Shown in pieces: positions 8,783 through 17,456 of a stretch of DNA of 64,000 nt; the first letter of the stretch is position 1; every line of letters starts with the position of its first letter. The notes beneath the pieces are model-generated. The model was given only the letters and a program-made list of their open reading frames with translations, was not told the DNA's origin and made no database searches. Both the position numbers and the translations under genes were made by a program. The stretch is from Sinobacterium caligoides (GTDB taxonomy: Bacteria > Pseudomonadota > Gammaproteobacteria > Pseudomonadales > Sinobacteriaceae), in NCBI RefSeq assembly GCF_003752585.1, contig NZ_RKHR01000003.1, forward strand, positions 1,302,001 through 1,366,000, read 5' to 3'.

Positions 8783-11254
8783 ATGGAACAACCATTAATT
8801 AATTCTTTGTGGCTACTGTTCTGCAGCCTGCTCGTGATGCTGCAGCAGGCCGGCTTCCTCTGTTTGGAGTCGGGCCTAACGCGACACAAAAACGCCATCA
8901 ACGTCGCGATCAAAAATATTGCCGACTTTTTTCTCGTCATCCTCGTCTACGCCTGCTTCGGCCACGCGTTCATCTATTCGGTGCAGAGTAATGGCTGGTT
9001 CGGCGCTGGCGAGTTATTTGGCCTGCCCCAGTTCACGACCTTGTTCGACAGCAGCTTCTTTATTTATCAGTCGCTATTTTGCGCCACCGCCGTCACCCTC
9101 ATCTCCGGCGCGGTGGCAGAGAGAATGCACTTTCTTGCCTATCTCGTGTTATCTCTTATCGTCGCCATCATCGTCTATCCGCTGTATGCGCACTGGGCCT
9201 GGAACCCCCGTGGCTGGCTGGCCCAACTCGGCTTTTTCGACTTTGCCGGTGCCGCCGTCGTACACGCCCTCGGCGGTAGTTGCGCCCTCGCCGCCGCCCT
9301 CGTCATCGGCCCCCGGCGTGGCGTCTTCGATCGCCAACAAGGCTACCGGCCACCGTCGCCTTCCAACCTACCGCTGGCGACGCTCGGTGCGATGTTTCTG
9401 CTCATTGGCTGGATCGGTTTCAACGGTGGCAGCAGTGGCACCTTGGAGACCGTCAGCGGCCAAATCATTATCAACACCCTACTGGCCGCCAGCATCGGCA
9501 TCACCACCCCCTTGCTGCTCGACCTAATACAGCGACGCCCCTGTAACACCCTATCGATGATTAACGGTTTAATCGCCAGCCTCGCCTCAGTCACCGCCTG
9601 CACCAACCTGATCGACGCCAACGCGGCGGTACTCTTCGCCTTGGCCGGCGTATTCACCATGTTCATCATCCACCGGCTATTGATTCAGCTGCGGATCGAT
9701 GACCCTGTCAGTGCCATCAGTACTCACCTCGGTGGTGGCAGTGCCGGGATTCTAATGAGTGCCACCACCGCCGAGGTGGCGCTCGGTAGCCAAGTGATCG
9801 GCCTGCTCACCTGCCTGGGGTGGTCGTTTCTCAGCTGCTTTAGTTTACTCTCGCTCATCAACCGCTTCTTCCCCTTACGTGTCTCCGCCGAAGCTGAGCA
9901 TCTCGGCCTCAACATCACCGAACACAACGCCAAGAGCGATCTCACTCTGCTACTGACCGCCGTCCACGAACAGAGCACCGGCGACACCCCTCTCGCCCCT
10001 CTCACCGTCGCTCCCAACAGCGATGTTGGCACTATCGCTCAGGCTTACAATCGCCTACTGGCACGACTACGCAACGAGCAACAAGCGCTGAAGACTCAAC
10101 ACGACAAGGTCATCGAGGTCACGCGCACCAAGGACACTTTCCTCACCCTGCTCAGCCACCAGGTTCAGGCCCCCATTCATTCGCTGGCCCGCGCCGTCGA
10201 TAAACTCATCGCCGTCACTCCAGACGATGAGCAGTATCGCGAATACCAACAAGCCAAAACCAAGCTCATCAATCTCTCAGTACAATTGCTAGACGCTCGA
10301 GAAATTACCAACAAAAATTTTACCAGCAACCAGCAACTGTTCACCTGTAGTGCGCTGATGGCGGAGTGCAGCGAACAGTTTCAACAGCGTGCCGAAGCAA
10401 AGGGCCTCTCCTGGTACAGTGAGATCGCAGCGACAGCAGGCGGCTACTTTCTCGGTGACCGCGGCAACATCATGCGCGTCCTCGCCATCCTGCTCGATAA
10501 TGCCATCCGCCACACCCATACCGGCTCGATCCACCTCTTAGCCTCACTCAGCTCCCCCGAAAACCGTGACCATTGCCAATTGACTTTCTATGTCACCGAT
10601 ACTGGTTGTGGCCTACCTGTCGAGCATCAAAATGCCATCTTCGACTGGGTCTACAACAACAGTCAAAGCACCCAAGGTGGGCTAAAAATGGGCTTGTTTG
10701 CCGCGAAGAGTCTCGTCGATGCTGCCGGTGGGCAGCTACACTTTACCCCCAACCCGACAATCCCTCACGATAGCGACGACGATCTATCACGGCATGATTG
10801 TGGCTGTCAGTTCCATTTCAACTATCCGATTAAACCCTGTAGTAAGCCTCGCGCTGCCAGACCACCGACGCCGACCGCACTATCGATGGCACACTGTCTC
10901 GTCGCCGATGACATGCCCGTCAATCAGCAACTCATCACCGACCTACTGCGCGAGCATCATATTCGCTATACCGTCTGCAGCAACGGACAGCAAGCGGTCG
11001 AGCTGATCAATCGTCACCACTTCGATCTGATCTTGATGGATAGCCAGATGCCTGTCGTTAACGGGCTGGAAGCCATCCGCACGATTCGATGCCACTACAG
11101 CAAGGAGCAACTACCAATCATCACCATCTGCAGCAACAGTAACCAACAGCAAACAGACGAGCACTGGCTGGCCGGCAGCAACCTCATCCTATCACGTCCA
11201 CTAGAGGGTAGCTGCTTCATCAACACGATCAGGGGGATACTCCAACTCACTTAG
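8783..11254 (+). CDS. Ammonium transporter-histidine kinase-receiver fusion
   Basis: An 823-residue three-part protein. Residues 1-~385 are an Amt/Rh channel with ~11 helices and the signatures SGAVAERMHF, FDFAGAAVVH and AISTHLGG; both pore histidines seem kept. A HAMP-like linker leads to a kinase with its phosphoacceptor in LLSHQVQAPIH (His ~459), N box LLDNAIRHT, and G boxes DTGCGLP and GLKMGLFAAKSL. A C-terminal receiver has Asp ~753 in LILMDSQMP. It probably senses external ammonium. The ATG at 8783 is preferred because the Amt homology begins there; a TTG 37 codons upstream extends the frame without similarity. No separate response regulator or glnK gene lies beside it. Confidence 0.9.
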   Translation: MEQPLINSLWLLFCSLLVMLQQAGFLCLESGLTRHKNAINVAIKNIADFFLVILVYACFGHAFIYSVQSNGWFGAGELFGLPQFTTLFDSSFFIYQSLFCATAVTLISGAVAERMHFLAYLVLSLIVAIIVYPLYAHWAWNPRGWLAQLGFFDFAGAAVVHALGGSCALAAALVIGPRRGVFDRQQGYRPPSPSNLPLATLGAMFLLIGWIGFNGGSSGTLETVSGQIIINTLLAASIGITTPLLLDLIQRRPCNTLSMINGLIASLASVTACTNLIDANAAVLFALAGVFTMFIIHRLLIQLRIDDPVSAISTHLGGGSAGILMSATTAEVALGSQVIGLLTCLGWSFLSCFSLLSLINRFFPLRVSAEAEHLGLNITEHNAKSDLTLLLTAVHEQSTGDTPLAPLTVAPNSDVGTIAQAYNRLLARLRNEQQALKTQHDKVIEVTRTKDTFLTLLSHQVQAPIHSLARAVDKLIAVTPDDEQYREYQQAKTKLINLSVQLLDAREITNKNFTSNQQLFTCSALMAECSEQFQQRAEAKGLSWYSEIAATAGGYFLGDRGNIMRVLAILLDNAIRHTHTGSIHLLASLSSPENRDHCQLTFYVTDTGCGLPVEHQNAIFDWVYNNSQSTQGGLKMGLFAAKSLVDAAGGQLHFTPNPTIPHDSDDDLSRHDCGCQFHFNYPIKPCSKPRAARPPTPTALSMAHCLVADDMPVNQQLITDLLREHHIRYTVCSNGQQAVELINRHHFDLILMDSQMPVVNGLEAIRTIRCHYSKEQLPIITICSNSNQQQTDEHWLAGSNLILSRPLEGSCFINTIRGILQLT

Positions 11255-11376
11255 TCTTTTTAATCGCCCTTCTAGCAGCCGCTTTTTACTCACTCCTGCT
11301 AATAACTCTCTCATCCATCAGGTAGAATAAACGCCCCGCCTTAACATGACCTGCCAGCCTTTACTTAACATCGCCT

Positions 11377-11688
11377 ATGAATACGCAGTACCGCCAACAG
11401 ATCCTCAGCACTGTCGCCGCCATTCCTCGCGGCTTCGTTAGCAGCTATGGTGATATCGCTAGGCTCGCAGGGTTGCCGAACCAAGCACGGCTCGTCGGCT
11501 ATGTACTCAAGACCTTACCCGAAGAGAGCCGTATTCCCTGGCACAGAGTCATCAACGCACAAGGGAAAATCAGCTTCCCCTGCGACAGCCTGAGTTATCA
11601 CCGTCAGCGCCTAGCCTTAGAAGAGGAAGGATTGATCGTCAAAAATAACAAGGTCCAATGGTTAAAAAAACGCTGGGCAGCGCAATAA
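11377..11688 (+). CDS. atl: Alkyltransferase-like protein Atl (MGMT family)
   Basis: A 103-residue member of the O6-alkylguanine-DNA alkyltransferase fold lacking the N-terminal domain. The helix-turn-helix and binding pocket are visible in IPRGFVSSYGDIARLAG and ARLVGYVLK. The active-site motif reads PWHRVI, with Trp in place of the alkyl-accepting Cys of PCHRV. Atl proteins therefore cannot remove alkyl groups; they bind O6-alkylguanine and hand lesions to nucleotide excision repair (family knowledge). It is a single-gene unit. Confidence 0.9.
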   Translation: MNTQYRQQILSTVAAIPRGFVSSYGDIARLAGLPNQARLVGYVLKTLPEESRIPWHRVINAQGKISFPCDSLSYHRQRLALEEEGLIVKNNKVQWLKKRWAAQ

Positions 11689-12204
11689 CCCCACCGAAAA
11701 AAATCGCATTTGTACAAAATAATGGCTCAAAACAGCCTCTCGTCGGTAAAACTTACAACCTTCTCTTTGCCTATTTTTGATTGCCATGTCACTAAGTGAC
11801 TCCGCTCTACGGCGAGACTTTGCTGTCACCTAGAAAAAGGCCATTTTTACTTATCGGTCAAGTCTGACGCCTATTTGCCAAGCTCACAACGCTATAACGA
11901 CGAAGGTTTTTACACCCTTTCACGTCGAAATATCAATAAAAATCACTTCTCATTCGAGTTAAAACCGAACAGAAAGATAACAAGCTGTTTTATAACAAAA
12001 ATAAAAACATGGCATCATATTTGGATAGTGTTACGTACAGGCACAGTCCGGAAGCTTGAGCGTTTTGTAACATCGAATCGTCTCTATGCGAAAGGTGCAG
12101 TCTGAGACGGTATAAAAATAATAATCATTATATAAGGCTTGGACCGAGCATTGTTATTCAGCAAACGTCCATACCCAATCGAGATTACTCGAAGGATAAT
12201 AAAC
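11689..12204. other. Intergenic region before the PEP-CTERM-like gene
   Basis: About 515 bp without a convincing gene. Short open frames here lack similarity and ribosome-binding sites. It presumably holds the promoter of the following gene, but I cannot identify a confident -35/-10 or sigma54 box. Confidence 0.5.
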
Positions 12205-12942
12205 ATGAAAAAGTTATTACTAGCAGCAGCCATCGCCGCCATTTCTAGCCAAGCTAGCGCCTTAACAGCTGGCCTTACAGGTGAGATCATCAGTGTTGAT
12301 GCATCACGAGGCGATCAGAGCGGTTTTGAGAACGGTTCTTTCACGGGTAGCATGACTATCGAAGACGATATGAGTGGCGACGTACTTGCCTTGACCGACT
12401 TCAGTTTCACCGTTGACAACGACTTCACCAGCACCAATACCACTAACTTCTTCGGTCTGCACGTCACTGACGTAACCTATGCCGGCGGTAGCACCTACAG
12501 CTTCGCAGATCAGACCGGCGTTGGCCTCTCTGTTCTTGGCCAAGATGCAGACGGTAATGCCGTACTGACTTACGAGTGGGGCAGCTCAGTAGATGACTCT
12601 AACGATGGCGCCACTTATGACGGCAGCGTTACCTGTAACGACTTTGACGACAGCCAGAACCCTTGTGATCTTCTCGGCGACCCTTCGATGGACGGCGCTA
12701 AGCTGACTATCGTTGCCTCTATCGACTTGAACAACCCTGACTTCATGTCTACTCTGGATATCCTGTCGATCACGCTAGAGGGTTACGAAGAAGGCACTGG
12801 TCTAGCTAACGGCCTCAGCACCACAACATACAGCTTTATGGAAGTAGAGACTGTTGAGACGCCAATTCCAGGCGCCGCTTGGTTGTTCGGTTCTGCTCTC
12901 GTTGGTCTAGGTGGCATCGCTCGCCGTCGCAAAGCCGCTTAA
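12205..12942 (+). CDS. PEP-CTERM/VPLPA-CTERM-like surface protein
   Basis: A 245-residue exported protein. It starts with a signal peptide (MKKLLLAAAIAAISSQASA), has an acidic Asp/Thr/Ser-rich beta-type body, and ends in a sorting signal: IPGAAWLFGSALVGLGGIA followed by RRRKAA, that is a Pro-containing motif, a hydrophobic helix and a basic tail. This is the pattern recognised by exosortases in exopolysaccharide-producing Gram-negatives. GAAGGA precedes the ATG at 12205; an upstream frame extension of 22 codons is not needed. No exosortase or EPS gene lies in the window. Specific role unknown. Confidence 0.8.
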   Translation: MKKLLLAAAIAAISSQASALTAGLTGEIISVDASRGDQSGFENGSFTGSMTIEDDMSGDVLALTDFSFTVDNDFTSTNTTNFFGLHVTDVTYAGGSTYSFADQTGVGLSVLGQDADGNAVLTYEWGSSVDDSNDGATYDGSVTCNDFDDSQNPCDLLGDPSMDGAKLTIVASIDLNNPDFMSTLDILSITLEGYEEGTGLANGLSTTTYSFMEVETVETPIPGAAWLFGSALVGLGGIARRRKAA

Positions 12943-12973
12943 TTCTTAGCACTTAAGCTAGGTTAAGCACCAA

Positions 12974-12998
12974 AACGCGCCTATTGGCGCGTTTTTTA
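12974..12998 (+). terminator. Terminator after the PEP-CTERM-like gene
   Basis: Perfect 8-bp stem AACGCGCC / GGCGCGTT with a TATT loop, followed by a T run, 31 bp after the stop codon. Confidence 0.9.
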
Positions 12999-13613
12999 TT
13001 GCACTCAGCGTTCAAGATCTGCTCTCTTACTATATTCTCATTCACACGATTCCTCCCACCCTACTTAGTAACAACTCTCCATCGATTAGCTTATCGATAT
13101 CATCCAGCGCCAAACACGTTAAATCACCCAACACTTATCAGCAAGTGACAGGGCTGCTTACAAACTTAGCCTCCCGTTTCTTTAATTCCTCTGTCTTCAA
13201 CCCAATGATTCTCAATAAGTAGCACAGACCAAGGTGCGACACTTTACAATAGGGGGTTTTTCTAACCACGTGACACCATAAAAGCAGCAGTCGTCTAGGA
13301 GGAAGGCACTACCAAAAGATTAAAAAAACCAGCAACGACTTTATATACGCCATTGCAGAACACAAAGAAAACTCACATCACCAAACCTAAAACCCTAACA
13401 CAACAAAATCCATCGCAAAAAACACCCACTCAAACCATAAAAACCATAAAAACCATAAAAACCATAAAAACAAGAAAACAAGAAAACAAGAAAACAAGAA
13501 AACAAGAAAACAAGAAAACAAGAAATAAAAGCACGCCTGGCATAACTATTACCAATATAGTTAAGCAAAAAAACGTCAAAGCGAACGCCCAGAAAAAATA
13601 AAACAAAAATACA
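12999..13613. other. Low-complexity spacer between the two PEP-CTERM-like copies
   Basis: About 615 bp with no supported gene. The right half is strongly A-rich and contains the microsatellites listed separately. An 82-codon frame across the repeats (13353-13601) is repeat-derived Lys/Thr/Gln sequence and is not a credible protein. Confidence 0.6.
13432..13526. repeat. Adjacent 9-bp and 8-bp microsatellites
   Basis: Four copies of AAACCATAA are followed at once by about six copies of CAAGAAAA. The unit length changes from nine to eight at the junction. They lie directly upstream of the decayed PEP-CTERM-like copy. Confidence 0.9.
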
Positions 13614-14289
13614 ATGAAAGGATTTTTACTAACGGCGACTCTCATCACCATATCTAGCCAAGCCAGCGGCCTAACATCTGGACTTGCGCTTTATATAGAC
13701 AGCATCGAGGCTGTAAAAGGCGTTCAAACTGGTTTCGAGGACACCAGTTCACAGGTAGTCTAACCATCGAATACTATATGTATCTCGATGTACTAGCCCT
13801 GACCGACTTCAGCTTCACCGTTGACAACGACTTCACCACCAATACCGCTAACTTCTTCGGCCTGCACGTCACTGACCTATGCAGATGACAGCACCTACAG
13901 CTTCGCAGACCAGACCGGCGTTGGCCTCTCTGTTCTTAGCCAAGATGCAGACGGCAATGCTGTACTGACTTACGAGTGGGGCAGCTCAAGCAACGACTCT
14001 AACGATGGCGCCACTTATGATGGTAGCGTTACCTTTAACGACTTTGACAACAACCAGAATCCTTGTGGTTTTCTTGGCAACCCTTCGATAGACGGCGATA
14101 AGCTGACTATCGTTGCCTCTATCGACTTAAACACCCCTAACTTCATGTCTACTCTGGATATCTTGTCGATCACCCTAGAGGGCTACGAGGGGGGGGGGAG
14201 GGTCTAGGCCAATTCCAGGTGCTGCTTGGCTATTTGGCTCAGCCTTACTGAGTCTAGGCGGTGTCACCCGCCGTCGCAAGACAAACTAA
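13614..14289 (+). pseudogene. Decayed duplicate of the PEP-CTERM-like gene
   Basis: Nucleotide-level similarity to the intact gene at 12205-12942 runs through most of this stretch. The copy starts MKGFLLTATLITISSQASG and stops after 50 codons at 13761-13763, because the frame shifts near 13740. A second break near 13877, where about five bases are missing, moves the frame to the one that is open until 14207. A run of ten G at 14189-14198 replaces the variable region before the sorting signal; about 70 bp are lost there. The end PIPGAAWLFGSALLSLGG, then Arg-rich tail and TAA at 14287-14289, is still recognisable. A functional product is very unlikely. Confidence 0.9.
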
Positions 14290-14765
14290 CGCTTAACCAA
14301 TAGTTATTAGTTAAACTGAAAGAGTAGCGCGCGCCTCTTAAGCGCGCCTTACCTAAATCGAACAACTCAGGTCGAGATATAACGCGCTTACCGACAAAGA
14401 CCTGTAAAAAAGATCGACAGCCGGCAGTCTTTCCCTGTCTTCAACTCCCCCCCCATTTGAGTGAAAAAGTTACCATCGGTGACAATATTTTCTATTTATC
14501 TAAAAAAACAGCCTATGCTTTTGATCGTTATGTGATTTGCTTTTATTTTCAGCTTAATCAAACGTGATATAGGCGAGTAAAGTGATGGAATATTCTCAGG
14601 CCGAATATTTCAATGTAAAGATTTTCGAACTTTCTAGCTATATACAACGATTATGATTTTAATAGAGGCGTCACCTACTGGGCGCGGCTCTCAACAATAA
14701 TAATTTGCCCCAAAAGTAAAAAACTAATAAAACAGACAAAAGAATAATAATACCCGGAGAATACT
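14290..14765. other. Intergenic region upstream of the TonB receptor
   Basis: Contains a GCGCGC / GCGCGC hairpin near 14330-14346 that may be the worn terminator of the pseudogene, then AT-rich DNA leading to a GGAG site before the receptor start. No gene seen. Confidence 0.5.
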
Positions 14766-17357
14766 ATGACGCGGTCTATCTGCCAGCGGAAGTTGCCACC
14801 ACACCTACGCCCAAGCACCCTCGCGATTTCAATTGCTCTAGCCTCTACACTGACGACCCCGGTTGCGTTCGCGGAGAAAGGAGAGGGCTTCGCATTAGAA
14901 GAAGTTGTTGTTACAGCGCGTAAGACCGAAGAGTCTATGCAAGAAGTACCGGTCACCGTATCAGCCTTCAGCGGCGAAGCACTGAAGTCTTTAGGTATTG
15001 ATAGCGTCAAAGATCTCGAGGGTGTCGTGCCGGGCCTAAACATGGGTGGCGGCGGTAACGGCACCAAGGGTGAGAGCAACCCGTATATCCGCGGCATGGG
15101 TCAGCGTGAGACCAAAGTCACCGTCGACTCAGCTGTAGGCACATACATTGACGGCATTTACTCTTCCAGAGCGCCAGGCGCCCTTCTCGATGCCGCCGAT
15201 ATCGCCTCAATGCAGGTGCTACGTGGACCACAAGGCACCCTATTTGGCAAGAACACCACCGGTGGCGCTATCGTGATCACCACCAAGAAGCCACATGAAG
15301 AGTTCGGTGGCCACGTTGAAACGACCTTAGGTAATTTCGGTCGACAGAATGTCTCTGGTACCCTCAACGTACCACTGGTCGACGATAAGCTTCTCTCCCG
15401 TTTTACATTGGCCCAAACCAAAAATGACGGCTATATGGAGAACCTAGAAGATGGCACTCTACTAAACGATGATGATCGTCAGATGGCGATGGGTCAACTG
15501 CGCTGGGAGGTGTCTGACACCCTGCGTGCCGACCTACTACTCGCAGCAACAAAGACACGACAAAAATCACGCGGCCAGCGCTGTAGCTTCTATGGCGAGG
15601 AGTTAGCAGAGAAAGGCTACGGCATATCGGCAGTAGAACTTATCTACAACGCTAATAGCAGCACCAGCTCACAGGAGCACTGTGAGGAGGGTGGCGGCGA
15701 CCTTGATACGGACCAGTTCCGCAGTGAGCTGAACAATGAGAGCGGTATATTCCGCCAGAGTATCTATGAAGTCGATACCAAAATGGTCGGCCTCACCTTC
15801 GATTGGGATCTCTCAGAATACTCGGACTACAATCTCGGTTTTAAATCGATCACCGGTTTCCGCCAGGTGGAGCAAAAAGCCGATGAGGATCTCGATGGTA
15901 GCGCAGCGGCACTGATTGGTCGCGTTCAGCCCATCGCCAACCAAACCAATCAATACACGCAGGAGTTTCAATTCAGCGGTAGCGCTATGGACGACCGCCT
16001 CAGGGGCACGCTCGGCCTATTCGCCTCGCTTGAGGAAACCGATGATGACTGGTTGCAAAGTTACGTTTCATATATCGATAACACCAACACTATTGATCCC
16101 ACAAAGTTTGAAACCGTGCTCGCCCAGTCCGACCTCACCGAGCGAGAGACTAAAAACACCGCTTGGGCAGTTTTCTCTCAAGTCAGCTTTGACATGACCG
16201 AGCTCTCCGAAATCACCTTCGGACTTCGCTATACCGAAGAAGAGCGTGAGACCACCTATCACGAGGGTAATGTTTATCTTCCGAGCATTGGCAATGGTAG
16301 CTACTGTCCTAGCGGTGGCTGCAGCAACTATATCTCAATCCAAAATACTATCCACCCGTTTAGCGCTGCCGGCAATACGCCGATGACACAATGGCAGTAC
16401 GGCTATGATGCCAACCGCAACGGCAACCTTGAAGATCGTGAGATCGGTCTTTTCGGCGAGAGTTCACAGAGCCGTACAGACAGCGCCTGGTCACCCAGCC
16501 TCAGCGTAAAAATGCGTGCCTCTGACAGCATTCTAGAAACACTTTACCTCGACGAGGGCATGATGTTCGCCACCGTTAGCAAGGGCTTCCGCTCAGGTGG
16601 TGTTGTGGTCGGTAACACCACGAATGACAGCACGGGCATGAAAGACATGGGGCAGTTTGAACCTGAAAACGTCATGAACTACGAGCTCGGTGTTAAGGCC
16701 GACGCCTTCGACGGTATGGTCCGCGCAAACATGGCGATGTACTATACCGATTACAGTGATATTCAAGTTACCACGGTGATACCCGATAACCTTGGCATCC
16801 CCCTACCTGCGGTAGAAAATGCCGGGCAGGCTATTATCCAAGGCGTAGAGGGCGAATTCACCATCATTCCCCACGAGTTAATGCGCTTAACCGCCAGTTT
16901 CGCCTACACCGACGCCGACTACAAAGAGTATCTCGTCGACTTTAAAGACCCCGTGCTAGGCACGGTTCAAATAGACCGCGCCGATGAACCGATGCCTCGG
17001 GTCGCGGAGTGGACCGGCTTCCTAGCCGCCGATTTCTTCATCTACACCGAGAGCTTCGGCACCATCATCCCCTCTTTGATCACTCGCTATACCTCGGAGA
17101 TCTATCATGGCTTCGACCGTGAGAGCTTCATTGTGCAAGAGCATATCACCTCTGACGCTGCAACCTTTTTCGATGCTAGGCTCACTTGGCAGCTCCCCGA
17201 CGAACGCACTACGATGACACTGTGGGGGCAAAATCTAACCAACGTCGATGATTACCTAGTCGGTGGCGTACCTCTGGTTGGTGTCTCTCGTACTAGCGGC
17301 TCCGTGTATGGCGAGCCACGCACCTTCGGCATCGACTTATCGTATAACTTTGAGTAA
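14766..17357 (+). CDS. TonB-dependent outer-membrane receptor
   Basis: An 863-residue outer-membrane barrel. After a signal peptide ending near VAFA (residue ~36) comes a TonB box-like EEVVVTAR, then the plug domain (VPVTVSAFSG to IVITTKKP, residues ~55-180) with SNPYIRGMGQRE and VLRGPQGTLFGKNTTGGAI. The rest is a 22-strand-type barrel ending GEPRTFGIDLSYNFE with the usual terminal aromatic. It imports a ligand with TonB energy. The sequence resembles the broad proteobacterial class used for siderophores, vitamins or carbohydrates; the ligand cannot be told. A lipoprotein gene follows 99 bp downstream, likely in the same transcript. Confidence 0.92.
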   Translation: MTRSICQRKLPPHLRPSTLAISIALASTLTTPVAFAEKGEGFALEEVVVTARKTEESMQEVPVTVSAFSGEALKSLGIDSVKDLEGVVPGLNMGGGGNGTKGESNPYIRGMGQRETKVTVDSAVGTYIDGIYSSRAPGALLDAADIASMQVLRGPQGTLFGKNTTGGAIVITTKKPHEEFGGHVETTLGNFGRQNVSGTLNVPLVDDKLLSRFTLAQTKNDGYMENLEDGTLLNDDDRQMAMGQLRWEVSDTLRADLLLAATKTRQKSRGQRCSFYGEELAEKGYGISAVELIYNANSSTSSQEHCEEGGGDLDTDQFRSELNNESGIFRQSIYEVDTKMVGLTFDWDLSEYSDYNLGFKSITGFRQVEQKADEDLDGSAAALIGRVQPIANQTNQYTQEFQFSGSAMDDRLRGTLGLFASLEETDDDWLQSYVSYIDNTNTIDPTKFETVLAQSDLTERETKNTAWAVFSQVSFDMTELSEITFGLRYTEEERETTYHEGNVYLPSIGNGSYCPSGGCSNYISIQNTIHPFSAAGNTPMTQWQYGYDANRNGNLEDREIGLFGESSQSRTDSAWSPSLSVKMRASDSILETLYLDEGMMFATVSKGFRSGGVVVGNTTNDSTGMKDMGQFEPENVMNYELGVKADAFDGMVRANMAMYYTDYSDIQVTTVIPDNLGIPLPAVENAGQAIIQGVEGEFTIIPHELMRLTASFAYTDADYKEYLVDFKDPVLGTVQIDRADEPMPRVAEWTGFLAADFFIYTESFGTIIPSLITRYTSEIYHGFDRESFIVQEHITSDAATFFDARLTWQLPDERTTMTLWGQNLTNVDDYLVGGVPLVGVSRTSGSVYGEPRTFGIDLSYNFE

Positions 17358-17456
17358 AAGTCGCCTCACGCGCCACCAACGTTACGTTAGTGGCGCCGAG
17401 CCAAAAAATATAAAAATAAACTTAGCAGCTCTCAATAAATATTTTGGAGAATAGCG

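Noticed and set aside
13353-13601. 82-codon Lys/Thr/Gln-rich frame over the microsatellites
   Set aside because: It is translated tandem repeat; composition follows the DNA units and no start signal supports it.
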